Origin: Arthrobacter sp. KBS0702
GTDB lineage: Bacteria > Actinomycetota > Actinomycetes > Actinomycetales > Micrococcaceae
Length of the DNA stretch: 64,000 nucleotides
Direction: 5' to 3'
Assembly (NCBI RefSeq): GCF_005937985.2
Contig: NZ_CP042172.1
Coordinates: forward strand, 2,604,001 to 2,668,000
Below the pieces are notes generated by a model that saw only the letters and a program-made list of their open reading frames with translations, had not been told where the DNA came from and did no database searches. Of the stretch, positions 1 to 9,612 are shown in pieces. Both the position numbers and the translations under genes were made by a program. Position 1 is the stretch's first letter. Each line of letters starts with the position of its first letter.

Positions 1-601
1 GGAGGAAGTTCTCCACGAGGTTGTGGGAGTTGTCCGGGTACAGCATCGGCTGGCCGACGGACTTCTTCAGCGCGTAGGCCGCGATAACCGGCATCTTGGC
101 CAGCAGCCGGTAGGTGGAGACCTCAACCTGCTCGGCGTTGAACGGGTCCAGCGAGTCCTGGTAGAACGTGGACAGCGCGGACACGGCGGAGGACAGCACC
201 GGCATCGGGTGGGCGTCGCGGGGGAAGCCGCTGAAGAAGCCTTTGAGCTCCTCGTGCAGCAGGGTGTGGTGGCGGATCCGCTGGTCAAAAGCTTCCAGCT
301 CGGCCGGAGTCGGCAGGTTGCCGTAGATCAGCAGGTAGGAGACTTCCAGGAAGCTGGAGTGCTGGGCGAGCTGCTCGATCGGGTAGCCCCGGTAGCGCAG
401 GATGCCGGCGTCGCCGTCGATGTAGGTGATGGCCGACGTGGTGGCCGCGGTGTTCATGAAACCGGGGTCGAAGGCAACGGCGCCGGTCTGCTTCAGCAGC
501 TTGGAAACGTCGTAGCCTTCGTTCCCTTCAACAACCTTGATGCGGGGGAGCTCGAGCTCGCCGCCCGCATGACGCAGGGTTGCGCTGGTGGTCTCAGTCA
601 T
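1..601 (-). CDS. gltA: Citrate synthase, N-terminal part (cut by window edge)
   Basis: Citrate synthase condenses acetyl-CoA and oxaloacetate to citrate in the TCA cycle. About 200 N-terminal residues are visible. They read from ATG at 601 with a GAGGAGAA-type Shine-Dalgarno just upstream. The protein contains the hexameric bacterial citrate synthase features YIDGDAGILRYRGYPIEQLA and LLIYGNLPTPAEL, followed by the HHTLLHEEL segment. The catalytic His and Asp residues lie beyond the left edge, so activity cannot be judged. It is transcribed away from dapC, with a 231-base gap that should hold its promoter. The family assignment is firm because the glycine- and tyrosine-rich N-terminal motif is specific to this enzyme. 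Confidence 0.95.
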   Translation of the reverse strand, partial: MTETTSATLRHAGGELELPRIKVVEGNEGYDVSKLLKQTGAVAFDPGFMNTAATTSAITYIDGDAGILRYRGYPIEQLAQHSSFLEVSYLLIYGNLPTPAELEAFDQRIRHHTLLHEELKGFFSGFPRDAHPMPVLSSAVSALSTFYQDSLDPFNAEQVEVSTYRLLAKMPVIAAYALKKSVGQPMLYPDNSHNLVENFL

Positions 602-832
602 GGATTCTCCTCATGAGGCGTCAGGGCCCCTGTTGAAAGCTTGATCCAACATCTGGTGAAGCGGCCCACGGAGCCCGTATCTGGACACGGGTTCCAACGG
701 CTGCGCTGCCTTCTTGTGGAAAGCCACCATTGATAGTCAGTTAAAAACTACCGCCAGTTCGCGGGTGGCACTAATCCGGGGCTACTCCAAAGCGTCCAAA
801 TCGCGCATCTTGTGTCCGGCATCACAGCATTG

Positions 833-1981
833 TTACGGTCCCGTAGCCAGCCGTTCGACGGCGGCGTCGATCCGTTCGTCCGTAGCGGTCAGCGCCACCC
901 GGATGAAGCCGTGGCCGGCGTCCCCGTAGAAGACGCCGGGACCCGAGACGATGCCGCGGTCGGCGAGCCTGCCGACGGTGTCCCAGGTGGCCTCGCCCGC
1001 GGTGGCCCAGAGATAGAGCCCGGCACGGGATTCGTGGATCGTCAGTCCGAAACGCTCCAGCGCCGGGACAATGCGTTCGCGGCGTCCGCGGTAGAGGTCC
1101 TTTTGCGCGGCCACGTGCCCGTCGTCGCCGAGGGCCACGCGCATGGCTTCCTGGACCGGGTAGGGCACGATCATGCCGGCGTGCTTGCGGCTGTTGACCA
1201 GGTTGGCCATGATCGCGCCGTCGCCGGCCACGAACGCGGCGCGGTAGCCTGCGAGGTTGGACTGCTTGCTCAGCGAGTAGACCGCCAGCAGACCCTCGTG
1301 GGAGTCCCCGGCCACGCGAGGGTCCAGGATGCTGGGCACGGGGTCGCCGCCGCGCTGGACGTCCCACTCGCCCCAGCCAAGTTCGGCGTAGCACTCGTCG
1401 GAGGCGACCACGGCGCCGAGTTCCCGGGCCTGGCCCACGATCCGCTTGAGCGAGTCGGCGTCGCGGACGCTGCCGGTGGGGTTGGCGGGTGAGTTAACCC
1501 AGACGAGCCGGACGCGGGACCTGGTGTCGGCGTCGAGCTCGTCGAGGTCGTCAGCGGCCACGTGCTCTGCCCCGGCGAAGGTGGCGCCGATGTCGTAGGT
1601 GGGGTAGGCGACGGTGGGCCGCACCACGACGTCGCCCGGCTTGAGGCCGAGCAGGAACGGCAGCCAGGCCACGAGTTCCTTGGACCCGACGGTGGGCATG
1701 ACGTTCTGCGGATCCAGCCCGGGGACGCCGCGGCGGCGGTCAAACCAGGCAGCGATCGCTTCCCGGAGTGCCGGCGTACCGTGCACAGTGGGGTACCCGG
1801 GGGCGTTGGCGGCCGCCCGGAGCGCCTCCTGGACGAGGGCAGGCGTATCGTCAACCGGGGTGCCGATCGAGAGGTTTACCGCTCCGCCGGGATGCGCGGC
1901 GGCGCGCGCAAGGTAGGGCGCCATCGCTTCCCAAGGGTAGTCGGGCAGGCTGAGGCCGAAACTGCGCACCGCGGAAGTCAC
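833..1981 (-). CDS. dapC: Succinyldiaminopimelate transaminase
   Basis: A class I/II PLP-dependent aminotransferase of 382 residues. In actinobacteria this gene next to fdxA is DapC, which makes N-succinyl-L,L-diaminopimelate for lysine and peptidoglycan synthesis. Visible motifs are NPTG (about 167-170), DECY (about 195-198) and the PLP-binding SLSKQSNLAGYR with Lys about 239. It starts at GTG 1981, 12 bases after the fdxA stop, so the two are probably co-transcribed from fdxA. The fold and cofactor are seen in the sequence; the exact substrate is inferred from family and gene order. Confidence 0.88.
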   Translation of the reverse strand: MTSAVRSFGLSLPDYPWEAMAPYLARAAAHPGGAVNLSIGTPVDDTPALVQEALRAAANAPGYPTVHGTPALREAIAAWFDRRRGVPGLDPQNVMPTVGSKELVAWLPFLLGLKPGDVVVRPTVAYPTYDIGATFAGAEHVAADDLDELDADTRSRVRLVWVNSPANPTGSVRDADSLKRIVGQARELGAVVASDECYAELGWGEWDVQRGGDPVPSILDPRVAGDSHEGLLAVYSLSKQSNLAGYRAAFVAGDGAIMANLVNSRKHAGMIVPYPVQEAMRVALGDDGHVAAQKDLYRGRRERIVPALERFGLTIHESRAGLYLWATAGEATWDTVGRLADRGIVSGPGVFYGDAGHGFIRVALTATDERIDAAVERLATGP

Positions 1982-1993
1982 CGGAAGGCCGTC

Positions 1994-2320
1994 CTAGTTG
2001 TCTTGGTTCTGCGGCGGCAGCGCGGCGATCATGGGGTGGTCCGTGTGGGTGTTGCCGATCTTTGCGGCGCCACCGGGCGAGCCGAGCACATCGAAGAACT
2101 CGACGTTGGCCTTGTAGTAGTCGGCCCATTCCTCGGGGGTGTCATCCTCGTAGTAGATGGCCTCGACGGGGCACACCGGCTCGCAGGCGCCGCAGTCCAC
2201 GCACTCGTCCGGGTGGATGTACAGGGAACGCTCACCCTCGTAGATGCAATCGACGGGGCATTCTTCGATACATGCCTTGTCTTTGACATCTACACACGGC
2301 TGCGCGATTACGTACGTCAC
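1994..2320 (-). CDS. fdxA: 7Fe ferredoxin (3Fe-4S/4Fe-4S)
   Basis: A small soluble electron carrier of 108 residues with two cluster-binding regions. Cys 9, 17, 21 and 25 form a first Cx7CxxxCPxxC set, and Cys 40, 43, 46 and 50 form a second CxxCxxCxxxCP set. This is the pattern of seven-iron ferredoxins with one 3Fe-4S and one 4Fe-4S cluster. The start is GTG at 2320, preceded by a GAGAGG/AGGG purine stretch. It is the first gene of the fdxA-dapC pair, an order common in actinobacteria. Redox partners cannot be read from this window. Confidence 0.95.
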   Translation of the reverse strand: MTYVIAQPCVDVKDKACIEECPVDCIYEGERSLYIHPDECVDCGACEPVCPVEAIYYEDDTPEEWADYYKANVEFFDVLGSPGGAAKIGNTHTDHPMIAALPPQNQDN

Positions 2321-2472
2321 GTCCCTGGCCTCTCCACGTTGGTTCCGGCATCCCGCCGGATTTTGCTCCCGGCCTGAGCGCCGGGCTGCTGACTTCTGAG
2401 CCTATTATCTCCCAGCCCGGTCCCGCGAACCTAGCCGGGCGTCACAGAGCCCTCGCCCCCTACTATGGACGG

Positions 2473-2721
2473 GTGAGTTCACCGATCCCCCAGCCGCAGC
2501 AGTTCCTCTCCGACGCCCCGCTGGGGACCCGAGTGGTGGTGCGCTACCGGATTGATGGCGGCCTGACGGATGCCTTGGGCGAGCTGGTGGCCCGCACCGC
2601 CAGGGAATGCACTGTACGGACCCGGCGGTCCGACGTCGTCATTGGCCTCGGGCTGGTGGTGGCCGCCAAGGCAGTCCCGCCGGCCCCGCCGCGCCGCCCC
2701 CGTGGACATGCCCTCCCCTAG
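2473..2721 (+). pseudogene. Truncated N-terminal domain of a GNAT-type protein
   Basis: The 82-residue frame begins at GTG 2473. Residues about 15-75 (GTRVVVRYRIDGG, then TDALGEL, then VVAAKAVPP) resemble the small N-terminal domain that precedes the acetyltransferase domain in a family of actinobacterial GNAT proteins found beside fdxA. No acetyltransferase domain follows. Recognisable sequence ends at the first palindrome of the repeat array at 2704, and the last codons read through the repeat to a stop at 2721. It looks like a gene whose 3' part was lost or displaced when the array arrived. The family match is from memory of the domain pattern, so it is moderately sure. Confidence 0.55.
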
Positions 2722-2933
2722 CCGCCTCAATAGGACATGCCCATCCGCTGCACAATCCGACGGGCATGCCCATCCCCAAGCCGCGCCGACGAGCATGCCC
2801 ATCGGCTGCGCCCTCCACCATGGGACATGTCCATTCCCAGGTTCGAAGAATGGACATAATGCCGTTATGTCCATCCGCCGCTCTGCAGGGAGAGCATGCC
2901 CATTCCCGCCGGGATCCCGCGACGGACATGCCC
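2704..2933. repeat. Left array of regularly spaced 10-bp palindromes
   Basis: Eight copies of a palindrome of the form RGRCATGYCC, usually followed by ATYC. They start at 2704, 2733, 2762, 2791, 2823, 2852, 2892 and 2924, giving spacings of 29, 29, 29, 32, 29, 40 and 32 bases. The copy at 2852-2872 is an expanded 21-bp version with arms GGACATAA and TTATGTCC around a 5-base centre. Spacers differ in sequence. The array begins where the GNAT fragment breaks off and ends shortly before the 17-bp tandem repeats. Confidence 0.85.
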
Positions 2934-2963
2934 ATTGCTCGCGGCACAGACAGCTCCAATCCC

Positions 2964-3055
2964 GCAGCCGCAGGATTCAGGCAGCGGCAGGAATCAGGCA
3001 GCGGCAGGATTCAGGCGGCGGCAGGATTCCCGCAGCGGCAGGAACCAGGCGGCGG
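2964..3055. repeat. 17-bp tandem repeat, five units plus a partial
   Basis: Five consecutive 17-base units of the type GCAGCGGCAGGATTCAG start at 2964, 2981, 2998, 3015 and 3032, followed by a 7-base partial unit. Units differ at one to four positions. The 3' end of the DUF559 gene (stop 2994-2996, minus strand) lies inside this repeat, so the last dozen or more residues of that protein are repeat-encoded. Confidence 0.85.
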
Positions 3056-3854
3056 CGGAGAGCCGGTTGAGCGCCTCCCGGACCATGGCAATAAATTCCT
3101 CCGGCCGGTATTTGAGCAGCGGATAGGTGACGACCAGAGTGGGAACACCCAGTCTGGTGGTGACATTCCACCGGCGCCGATCTTCTTCGAAACTCAACCG
3201 GTCCATGTGAAAGCCGGCGCCGTCGGTCTCGATTCCGAGCCGCCCGTCCACCATGAGATCCAGGTGGCCCATCCCCGGGACGTTGACCTGGGATTCAACG
3301 TGGAAGCCTGCGCGCCGAAGGTGGAACCGTGCGAGGCACTCGATGACCGATTGCGACTGCGGAACGATGGATGCGACGATCCTGCGTTCCCGGGCGTCAC
3401 TCCGGCTGGCCAGGCGCAGGCGAAGCGACGCCAAGGGAAGTCCCTTCAGTACGACGGCGGATTCGGCAATCACAAGGCCATCCAGCTCCGGCAGGCAGCG
3501 CAGGCTCTGCACCACCGTGTCCAGCAGGGTCGGTGGATGAGTCGCCCGGTGGCATACAAAACCCGGATAGGTCCGGCTATGGGTGAGTCCGACGTGTGGT
3601 TGCTGGGGCGCTTCTAGGACCCACAGGCCGCCGAATTGCGCTGCACTGACACACGCGGGCTCGGCGGGGAGGGAACGGATAGCGACAAGTAGAGGGTCTG
3701 CTCCCGGCGTCGCGTAGACGCCGCGGGACACCCGGGCGACGGCGCCCGATGCCAGGGCCGCCCGGAGGTGAAAGCCCGATATCCCGGCAGCCGCCAGATG
3801 CTTGGCTCGCGCAACGCCGTCGTACCTGGACATGACTTCATTGATTTTGACCAT
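2994..3854 (-). CDS. AbiEi-like winged-helix plus DUF559 (Vsr-like) nuclease-fold protein
   Basis: A protein of 286 residues. Residues about 1-48 form a winged-helix of the AbiEi antitoxin N-terminal type, with the typical ending GAVARVSRGVYATP. Residues about 170-260 match the DUF559 domain, a PD-(D/E)XK fold related to Vsr endonuclease: Glu about 172, GHLDLMV with Asp about 199, IETDG with Glu about 209, FHMDRLSFEEDRRRW, then VTYPLLKYRPEEF. The putative catalytic residues are present. ATG 3854 is preferred (GGTGAG just upstream); ATG 3863 is possible. The C-terminal tail is encoded by the 17-bp repeats. Palindrome arrays lie on both sides. A role as DNA-binding nuclease acting on these palindromes is inference. 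Confidence 0.8.
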   Translation of the reverse strand: MVKINEVMSRYDGVARAKHLAAAGISGFHLRAALASGAVARVSRGVYATPGADPLLVAIRSLPAEPACVSAAQFGGLWVLEAPQQPHVGLTHSRTYPGFVCHRATHPPTLLDTVVQSLRCLPELDGLVIAESAVVLKGLPLASLRLRLASRSDARERRIVASIVPQSQSVIECLARFHLRRAGFHVESQVNVPGMGHLDLMVDGRLGIETDGAGFHMDRLSFEEDRRRWNVTTRLGVPTLVVTYPLLKYRPEEFIAMVREALNRLSAAAWFLPLRESCRRLNPAAA

Positions 3855-3945
3855 GCTCACCATGGTTTCGAGGCCGGCCCGAGAGCGACAGCTCCGGCTT
3901 CCGCTATGTGCACAAGCGGGTGGCCACCGAAGCGGCTGCTTGGAC

Positions 3946-4230
3946 GGACATGTCCATTCCCGGCCGACGGACATGTCCAGTGCACGGTCCGAGCATTGGA
4001 CATTGTGCCCATATGTCCACTCTGGGGAACGAAGGATGGGCATGTCCCGCCAGTGCGGTCACGTACGACGGGCATGCTCATCAGCGTGAATTAAAGCTGG
4101 GCATGTCCCGCCAGGGCGGTCACGTACGACGGGCATGCTCATCAGCGTGAATTAAAGCTGGGCATGTCCCGCCAGGGCGGTCACGGACGACGGGCATGTC
4201 CGTCCGGATGAACCAAGGATGGGCATGTCC
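3946..4230. repeat. Right array of spaced palindromes, with a 61-bp tandem repeat
   Basis: Ten palindromes of the form GGRCATGYYC start at 3946, 3969, 3998, 4038, 4070, 4099, 4131, 4160, 4192 and 4221. The copy at 3998-4018 is the expanded 21-bp type (arms GGACAT and ATGTCC). The spacing around it, 29 before then 40 and 32 after, is the same as around the 21-bp copy in the left array. From 4038 the array is a 61-bp tandem repeat (starts 4038, 4099, 4160, 4221) in which each full unit carries two palindromes 32 and 29 bases apart. The first two units differ at one base; the third is diverged in its second half. Confidence 0.85.
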
Positions 4231-4246
4231 CTCCCGGGTTGGTACG

Positions 4247-4624
4247 CTACCGGCCCCGCCGCGCGTAGCGCCGACTCCAGGCCAGCGTAATGAGCGTGAC
4301 ACCCACGATGCCGTACACCCAGATATTCCCTGCGAGGTCGCCGATGATCAGGCGCTTGCCCTGATCCAGGGTGGACCACCAGCCCGCCAGCGCGTAGCAG
4401 ACGGCACCGCAGGCTGCCGTTGGAAGCGGGGACCGGAAGGCGGCACCGAGCCAGAGCTCGACCGCGCCCAGCAGCACCAACGCGGCGACGGCGCCCCACG
4501 GAAGCTCGACGCCGCCAACCACCAGGTGCTGCCCGTGCAGCATGGTGCCTGCGAGGGCAGCAAAAAGAGCTGCCGGTACGGCGACGGCAATGCCGCCTGC
4601 CATACCGGCAGCTCTTCTGTTCAC
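4247..4624 (-). CDS. Small membrane protein downstream of typA
   Basis: A 125-residue protein with about four hydrophobic segments (near residues 12-30, 42-60, 65-82 and 98-115) and a basic C-terminus ending SRRYARRGR. It begins 25 bases after the typA stop on the same strand and is probably part of the typA transcript. I do not recognise an enzymatic motif; it looks like a four-helix inner-membrane protein of unknown function. Codon use is like its neighbours. The end of the right palindrome array lies 16 bases beyond its stop. Confidence 0.75.
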   Translation of the reverse strand: MNRRAAGMAGGIAVAVPAALFAALAGTMLHGQHLVVGGVELPWGAVAALVLLGAVELWLGAAFRSPLPTAACGAVCYALAGWWSTLDQGKRLIIGDLAGNIWVYGIVGVTLITLAWSRRYARRGR

Positions 4625-4649
4625 AAGGGCCTCAGCGTAAACGCGGAGA

Positions 4650-6578
<1,929 letters not shown>

Positions 6579-6680
6579 GCGTTATTGCTCGATTCAGTGG
6601 TGAAGTCAGCTGTTGTATCGCGACATTTCCAACCGGAACGCACGACGGATGAGTCCCTTTGGCACAGGGCACCTTCATCC

Positions 6681-6686
6681 ATTCTA
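6681..6686 (-). promoter_or_regulatory. Possible -10 element for typA
   Basis: TAGAAT on the minus strand about 100 bases upstream of the typA start fits an actinobacterial -10 box. No good -35 hexamer is seen at the usual distance, so this is only a candidate. Confidence 0.3.
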
Positions 6687-6848
6687 GACGCTAGGGCATT
6701 TATTGGCCTAAAAACGGGACGGCCGGCGGAGCACACCCGGGTGCCATCTGGCGAGAAACACGCCAGACACGTGAGCAATGTCACTTGGTTTCCGGCCAGG
6801 CATGCCCCATGATGGCTGTGATAACAGCACGCCAGCCCGGAGACATCA

Positions 6849-7736
6849 ATGCGCAACCCCTCGGCCCGGTACCGCTTCGTCGCACCGATGATCGCCGCAG
6901 GCGTACTCTTGGGCGGCTGCGGCCAAAGCCCGATCCAGTCCACTGCCGCGCCCGCGCCCAGCGTTAATGCCGGGCAGGACGTCCGTGGCAAGACCGTCCG
7001 CGTCCCCGCCGGCGCCCCGGGCGAGCCCGTCGCCGCGGGTCTGGGCGCGAAGTCCCAGTTCGTCACGGGGCCGGATCCCGAAACGCTGCCGGAGGGATCG
7101 CTTTACCGCAATCCCGCTAATGGCCGTGACGAGGCGATCGTTGCGGACATCCGGCACACCGCCGTGCTGATCGGTGACTCACAGTCCGAACCCCTCACCG
7201 CATGGACGCGCCAGGGCCTGGGCAACGCCGGCTACGGCGTGTTCTTCTGCGGCCTCGGCGGCACCGGGTTCGTCGCGGCGAACGGCAAGACCGGCAATTA
7301 CATCGACGCCCTGCAGCGCGGCGACTGGAAACTTCCCTACGGGTCCCCGCCGCTGGTGGTCATCCAGGGCGGCGGCAACGACGCCACCCGTGGGGCCACC
7401 GACGCCCAGATCGTCGCCAACGCTGAGCGGCTGATCGCGACCCTGCGGCAGCGTTACCCCGGCAGCAAGCTCCTGATGATCGGAACCTTGGCCCGCGGCG
7501 CGAACTACGGCGGCGGCCGCCGTACCCAGGTCGACGCCCTGCTCGGGACAATCGCGGCCAAGCAGGAGATCCCCTTCGTGAGCGTGGGTGACTGGCTGAG
7601 CAGGTACAACCTCACCCGGTTGCTGGCGGACGGCACGCACATGTCTGCCGAAGGCAACGACGCCCTCGGCGTGCTGCTCGGCCAGCGGCTGGAGGAGATG
7701 GGCATCCAGGCGGACGACACCGCCACGGTCCGCTGA
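6849..7736 (+). CDS. SGNH/GDSL-family hydrolase lipoprotein
   Basis: A 295-residue exported lipoprotein: basic N-terminus, hydrophobic stretch and lipobox LLGGC with Cys 24. The hydrolase fold is shown by block I LIGDSQ (Ser about 111), a glycine in FCGLGGTG (block II), GGGND (Asn about 177, block III) and the catalytic pair DGTHMS (Asp about 261, His about 264, block V). This family includes esterases, lipases and carbohydrate acetyl-esterases; the substrate cannot be told. The first residues after the lipobox are Ala/Pro-rich, as expected for a tether. It is a single gene, transcribed divergently from typA and ending at a strong terminator. Confidence 0.85.
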   Translation: MRNPSARYRFVAPMIAAGVLLGGCGQSPIQSTAAPAPSVNAGQDVRGKTVRVPAGAPGEPVAAGLGAKSQFVTGPDPETLPEGSLYRNPANGRDEAIVADIRHTAVLIGDSQSEPLTAWTRQGLGNAGYGVFFCGLGGTGFVAANGKTGNYIDALQRGDWKLPYGSPPLVVIQGGGNDATRGATDAQIVANAERLIATLRQRYPGSKLLMIGTLARGANYGGGRRTQVDALLGTIAAKQEIPFVSVGDWLSRYNLTRLLADGTHMSAEGNDALGVLLGQRLEEMGIQADDTATVR

Positions 7737-7807
7737 CCCTGAGGCGCCGCCCGCCACCAGGCCAACAACGCCACCAGGCCCACAACGCCATACGGCTCAC
7801 AACGACA

Positions 7808-7851
7808 GAAGGAGCCGGTGTCCACCCCGTGGGATGGACACCGGCTCCTTC
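7808..7851. terminator. Bidirectional terminator between SGNH hydrolase and peptide ABC operon 1
   Basis: A 17-bp perfect stem (7808-7824 with 7835-7851) around a 10-base loop lies between two convergent genes. The A/T-flanked stem can serve both strands. Confidence 0.85.
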
Positions 7852-7885
7852 GTTAACCGGTCTGCTGCGTCAGCGGGTGTGCCGG

Positions 7886-9601
7886 TCAGGCAACTTCCGG
7901 AGGAAGCATGAGCCGGGCGCCCGGGATGGCGTTGAGCAGGGCCTTGGTGTAGTCCTGCTGCGGCGAATCGAAGACGTCATCCGTGGAGCCGGTCTCGACG
8001 AGCTTGCCCTTCTCCATCACACACACGTGGTCCGCGATCTGCCGCACCACCGCGAGGTCATGGGTGATGAACAGGTACGTCAGGCCCAGCCGGGACTGCA
8101 GGTCGGCGAGCAGGTTCAGCACCTGGGCCTGCACCAGCACGTCCAGCGCCGAGACGGCCTCGTCGCAGATGATGACCTCCGGGTCGAGGGCCAGGGCCCG
8201 CGCAATCGCGACACGCTGGCGCTGGCCGCCGGAGAGCTCGTTCGGGTACCGCTGCATGGTGGACTGCGGCAGCGCCACCTGGTCCAACAGTTCGCGGACC
8301 TTCTTCTCGCGGCTGGCTTTGTTCCCGATCTTGTGGGTCCGCAGCGGCTCCTCGATGGTCCGGAAGATGTTGTACATCGGGTCGAGGGAACCGTACGGGT
8401 CCTGGAAGATCGGCTGCACCCGGCGGCGGAAGGCGAAGATCTCCTTGTTGTTCAGCGTGGAGGTGTCGACGCCGTCGAACACGATCTTGCCCGCGGTGGG
8501 CTGAAGCAGGTTCAGGACCATCTGCGCCACGGTGGACTTGCCGGAGCCCGACTCCCCCACGATCGCCGTCGTGGTGCCGCGCTTGACGCTGAAGGAGACG
8601 TCGTCCACCGCGGTGAAGTCGGTGGAGCGGCCAAGGCCGGAGCGCAGCTTGAAGACCTTCTTCAGGTTCTCAATCCGAAGCACGTCCTCAGGCTTGGACG
8701 GTTCGACGACGACGTCTTCAGCGGGCGCCAGCAGGTCTTCCGACTCGACGCCGAGTTCCTTGGCCACCTGGATGCGCCGTGATGCCAGCGACGGCGCCGA
8801 GGCGACCAGCCGTTGGGTGTACGGGTGCTGCGGGTTCTGCAGCAGTTCCAGTGACGGCCCTGATTCCACGACCTGGCCGCGGTACATCACCACGACCTTG
8901 TCGGCGCGCTCGGCGGCCAGGCCAAGGTCGTGGGTGATCAGGAGGACAGCCGTGCCCAGTTCGGTGGTCATCTTGTCCAGGTGGTCCAGGATCTGGCGCT
9001 GCACGGTGACGTCCAGGGCCGACGTCGGCTCATCGGCGATGAGGAGGCGCGGCTGGCAGGACAGGCCGATCGCGATCAGGGCGCGCTGGCGCATGCCGCC
9101 GGAGAACTCGTGCGGGTACTGCTTGGCCCGCCGCCTGGCATCGGGCAGGCCCGCCTGGGACAGCACCTTCGCGACGTCGTCCGGACCGTCCGGAAGGCCG
9201 TTGGCCTTCAGCGTCTCGCGGACCTGGTAGCCGATCTTCCAGACCGGGTTCAGGTTGGACATCGGGTCCTGCGGGACCATGCCGATGCTATTGCCGCGAA
9301 GTTCGATCATGCGCTTTTCGCTGGCGTGCGAAATGTCCTCGCCGTCGAACAGGATCTGCCCGCCGGACACCGCGCCGTTGCTCGGCAGCAGGCCGATGGC
9401 GGCCAAGGCCGTCGTCGACTTTCCGGAGCCGGACTCCCCCACGATCGCTACGGTCTCGCCGGGCATCACGGTCAGGTGGGCGTTGCGGACGGCGTTGACC
9501 ACGCCGCCGCTGGTCTTGAAGCTGATCGCCAGGTCCCGGATCTCGAGCAGCGGACGCTGGGCGGCCGCACCTTCTTCACGGATTTCAACAGGGGCGTTCA
9601 T
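7886..9601 (-). CDS. Peptide ABC transporter, fused double ATPase (DppD-DppF type), system 1
   Basis: A 571-residue protein with two complete ABC ATPase domains in one chain. Walker A GESGSGKST occurs near residues 55-63 and again near 346-354. Each half has its signature (FSGGMRQRALIA, LSGGQRQRVAIARAL), Walker B (LLIADEPTSALD, VIICDEAVSALD) and H-loop (ITHDLGLAAE, ITHDLAVVR). Short post-ATPase segments like QHPYTQRL are typical of the oligopeptide importer class. It energises import of peptides bound by the upstream lipoprotein. ATG 9601 is preferred because GGGGAA lies just before it; ATG 9616 would overlap the permease stop. Last gene of a four-gene operon. Confidence 0.93.
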   Translation of the reverse strand: MNAPVEIREEGAAAQRPLLEIRDLAISFKTSGGVVNAVRNAHLTVMPGETVAIVGESGSGKSTTALAAIGLLPSNGAVSGGQILFDGEDISHASEKRMIELRGNSIGMVPQDPMSNLNPVWKIGYQVRETLKANGLPDGPDDVAKVLSQAGLPDARRRAKQYPHEFSGGMRQRALIAIGLSCQPRLLIADEPTSALDVTVQRQILDHLDKMTTELGTAVLLITHDLGLAAERADKVVVMYRGQVVESGPSLELLQNPQHPYTQRLVASAPSLASRRIQVAKELGVESEDLLAPAEDVVVEPSKPEDVLRIENLKKVFKLRSGLGRSTDFTAVDDVSFSVKRGTTTAIVGESGSGKSTVAQMVLNLLQPTAGKIVFDGVDTSTLNNKEIFAFRRRVQPIFQDPYGSLDPMYNIFRTIEEPLRTHKIGNKASREKKVRELLDQVALPQSTMQRYPNELSGGQRQRVAIARALALDPEVIICDEAVSALDVLVQAQVLNLLADLQSRLGLTYLFITHDLAVVRQIADHVCVMEKGKLVETGSTDDVFDSPQQDYTKALLNAIPGARLMLPPEVA

Positions 9602-9612
9602 GGCTTCCCCTT

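Noticed and set aside
2704..4230. Palindrome arrays as a CRISPR array
   Set aside because: Units are only about 10 bp, spacers are 13-30 bases and include partly similar sequences, and no cas gene is present.
2704..4230. Palindromes as LexA/SOS boxes
   Set aside because: The actinobacterial SOS box is TCGAACATGTGTTCGA-like; these have GGRCATGYYC without its outer bases, and so many in one place is not an SOS pattern.
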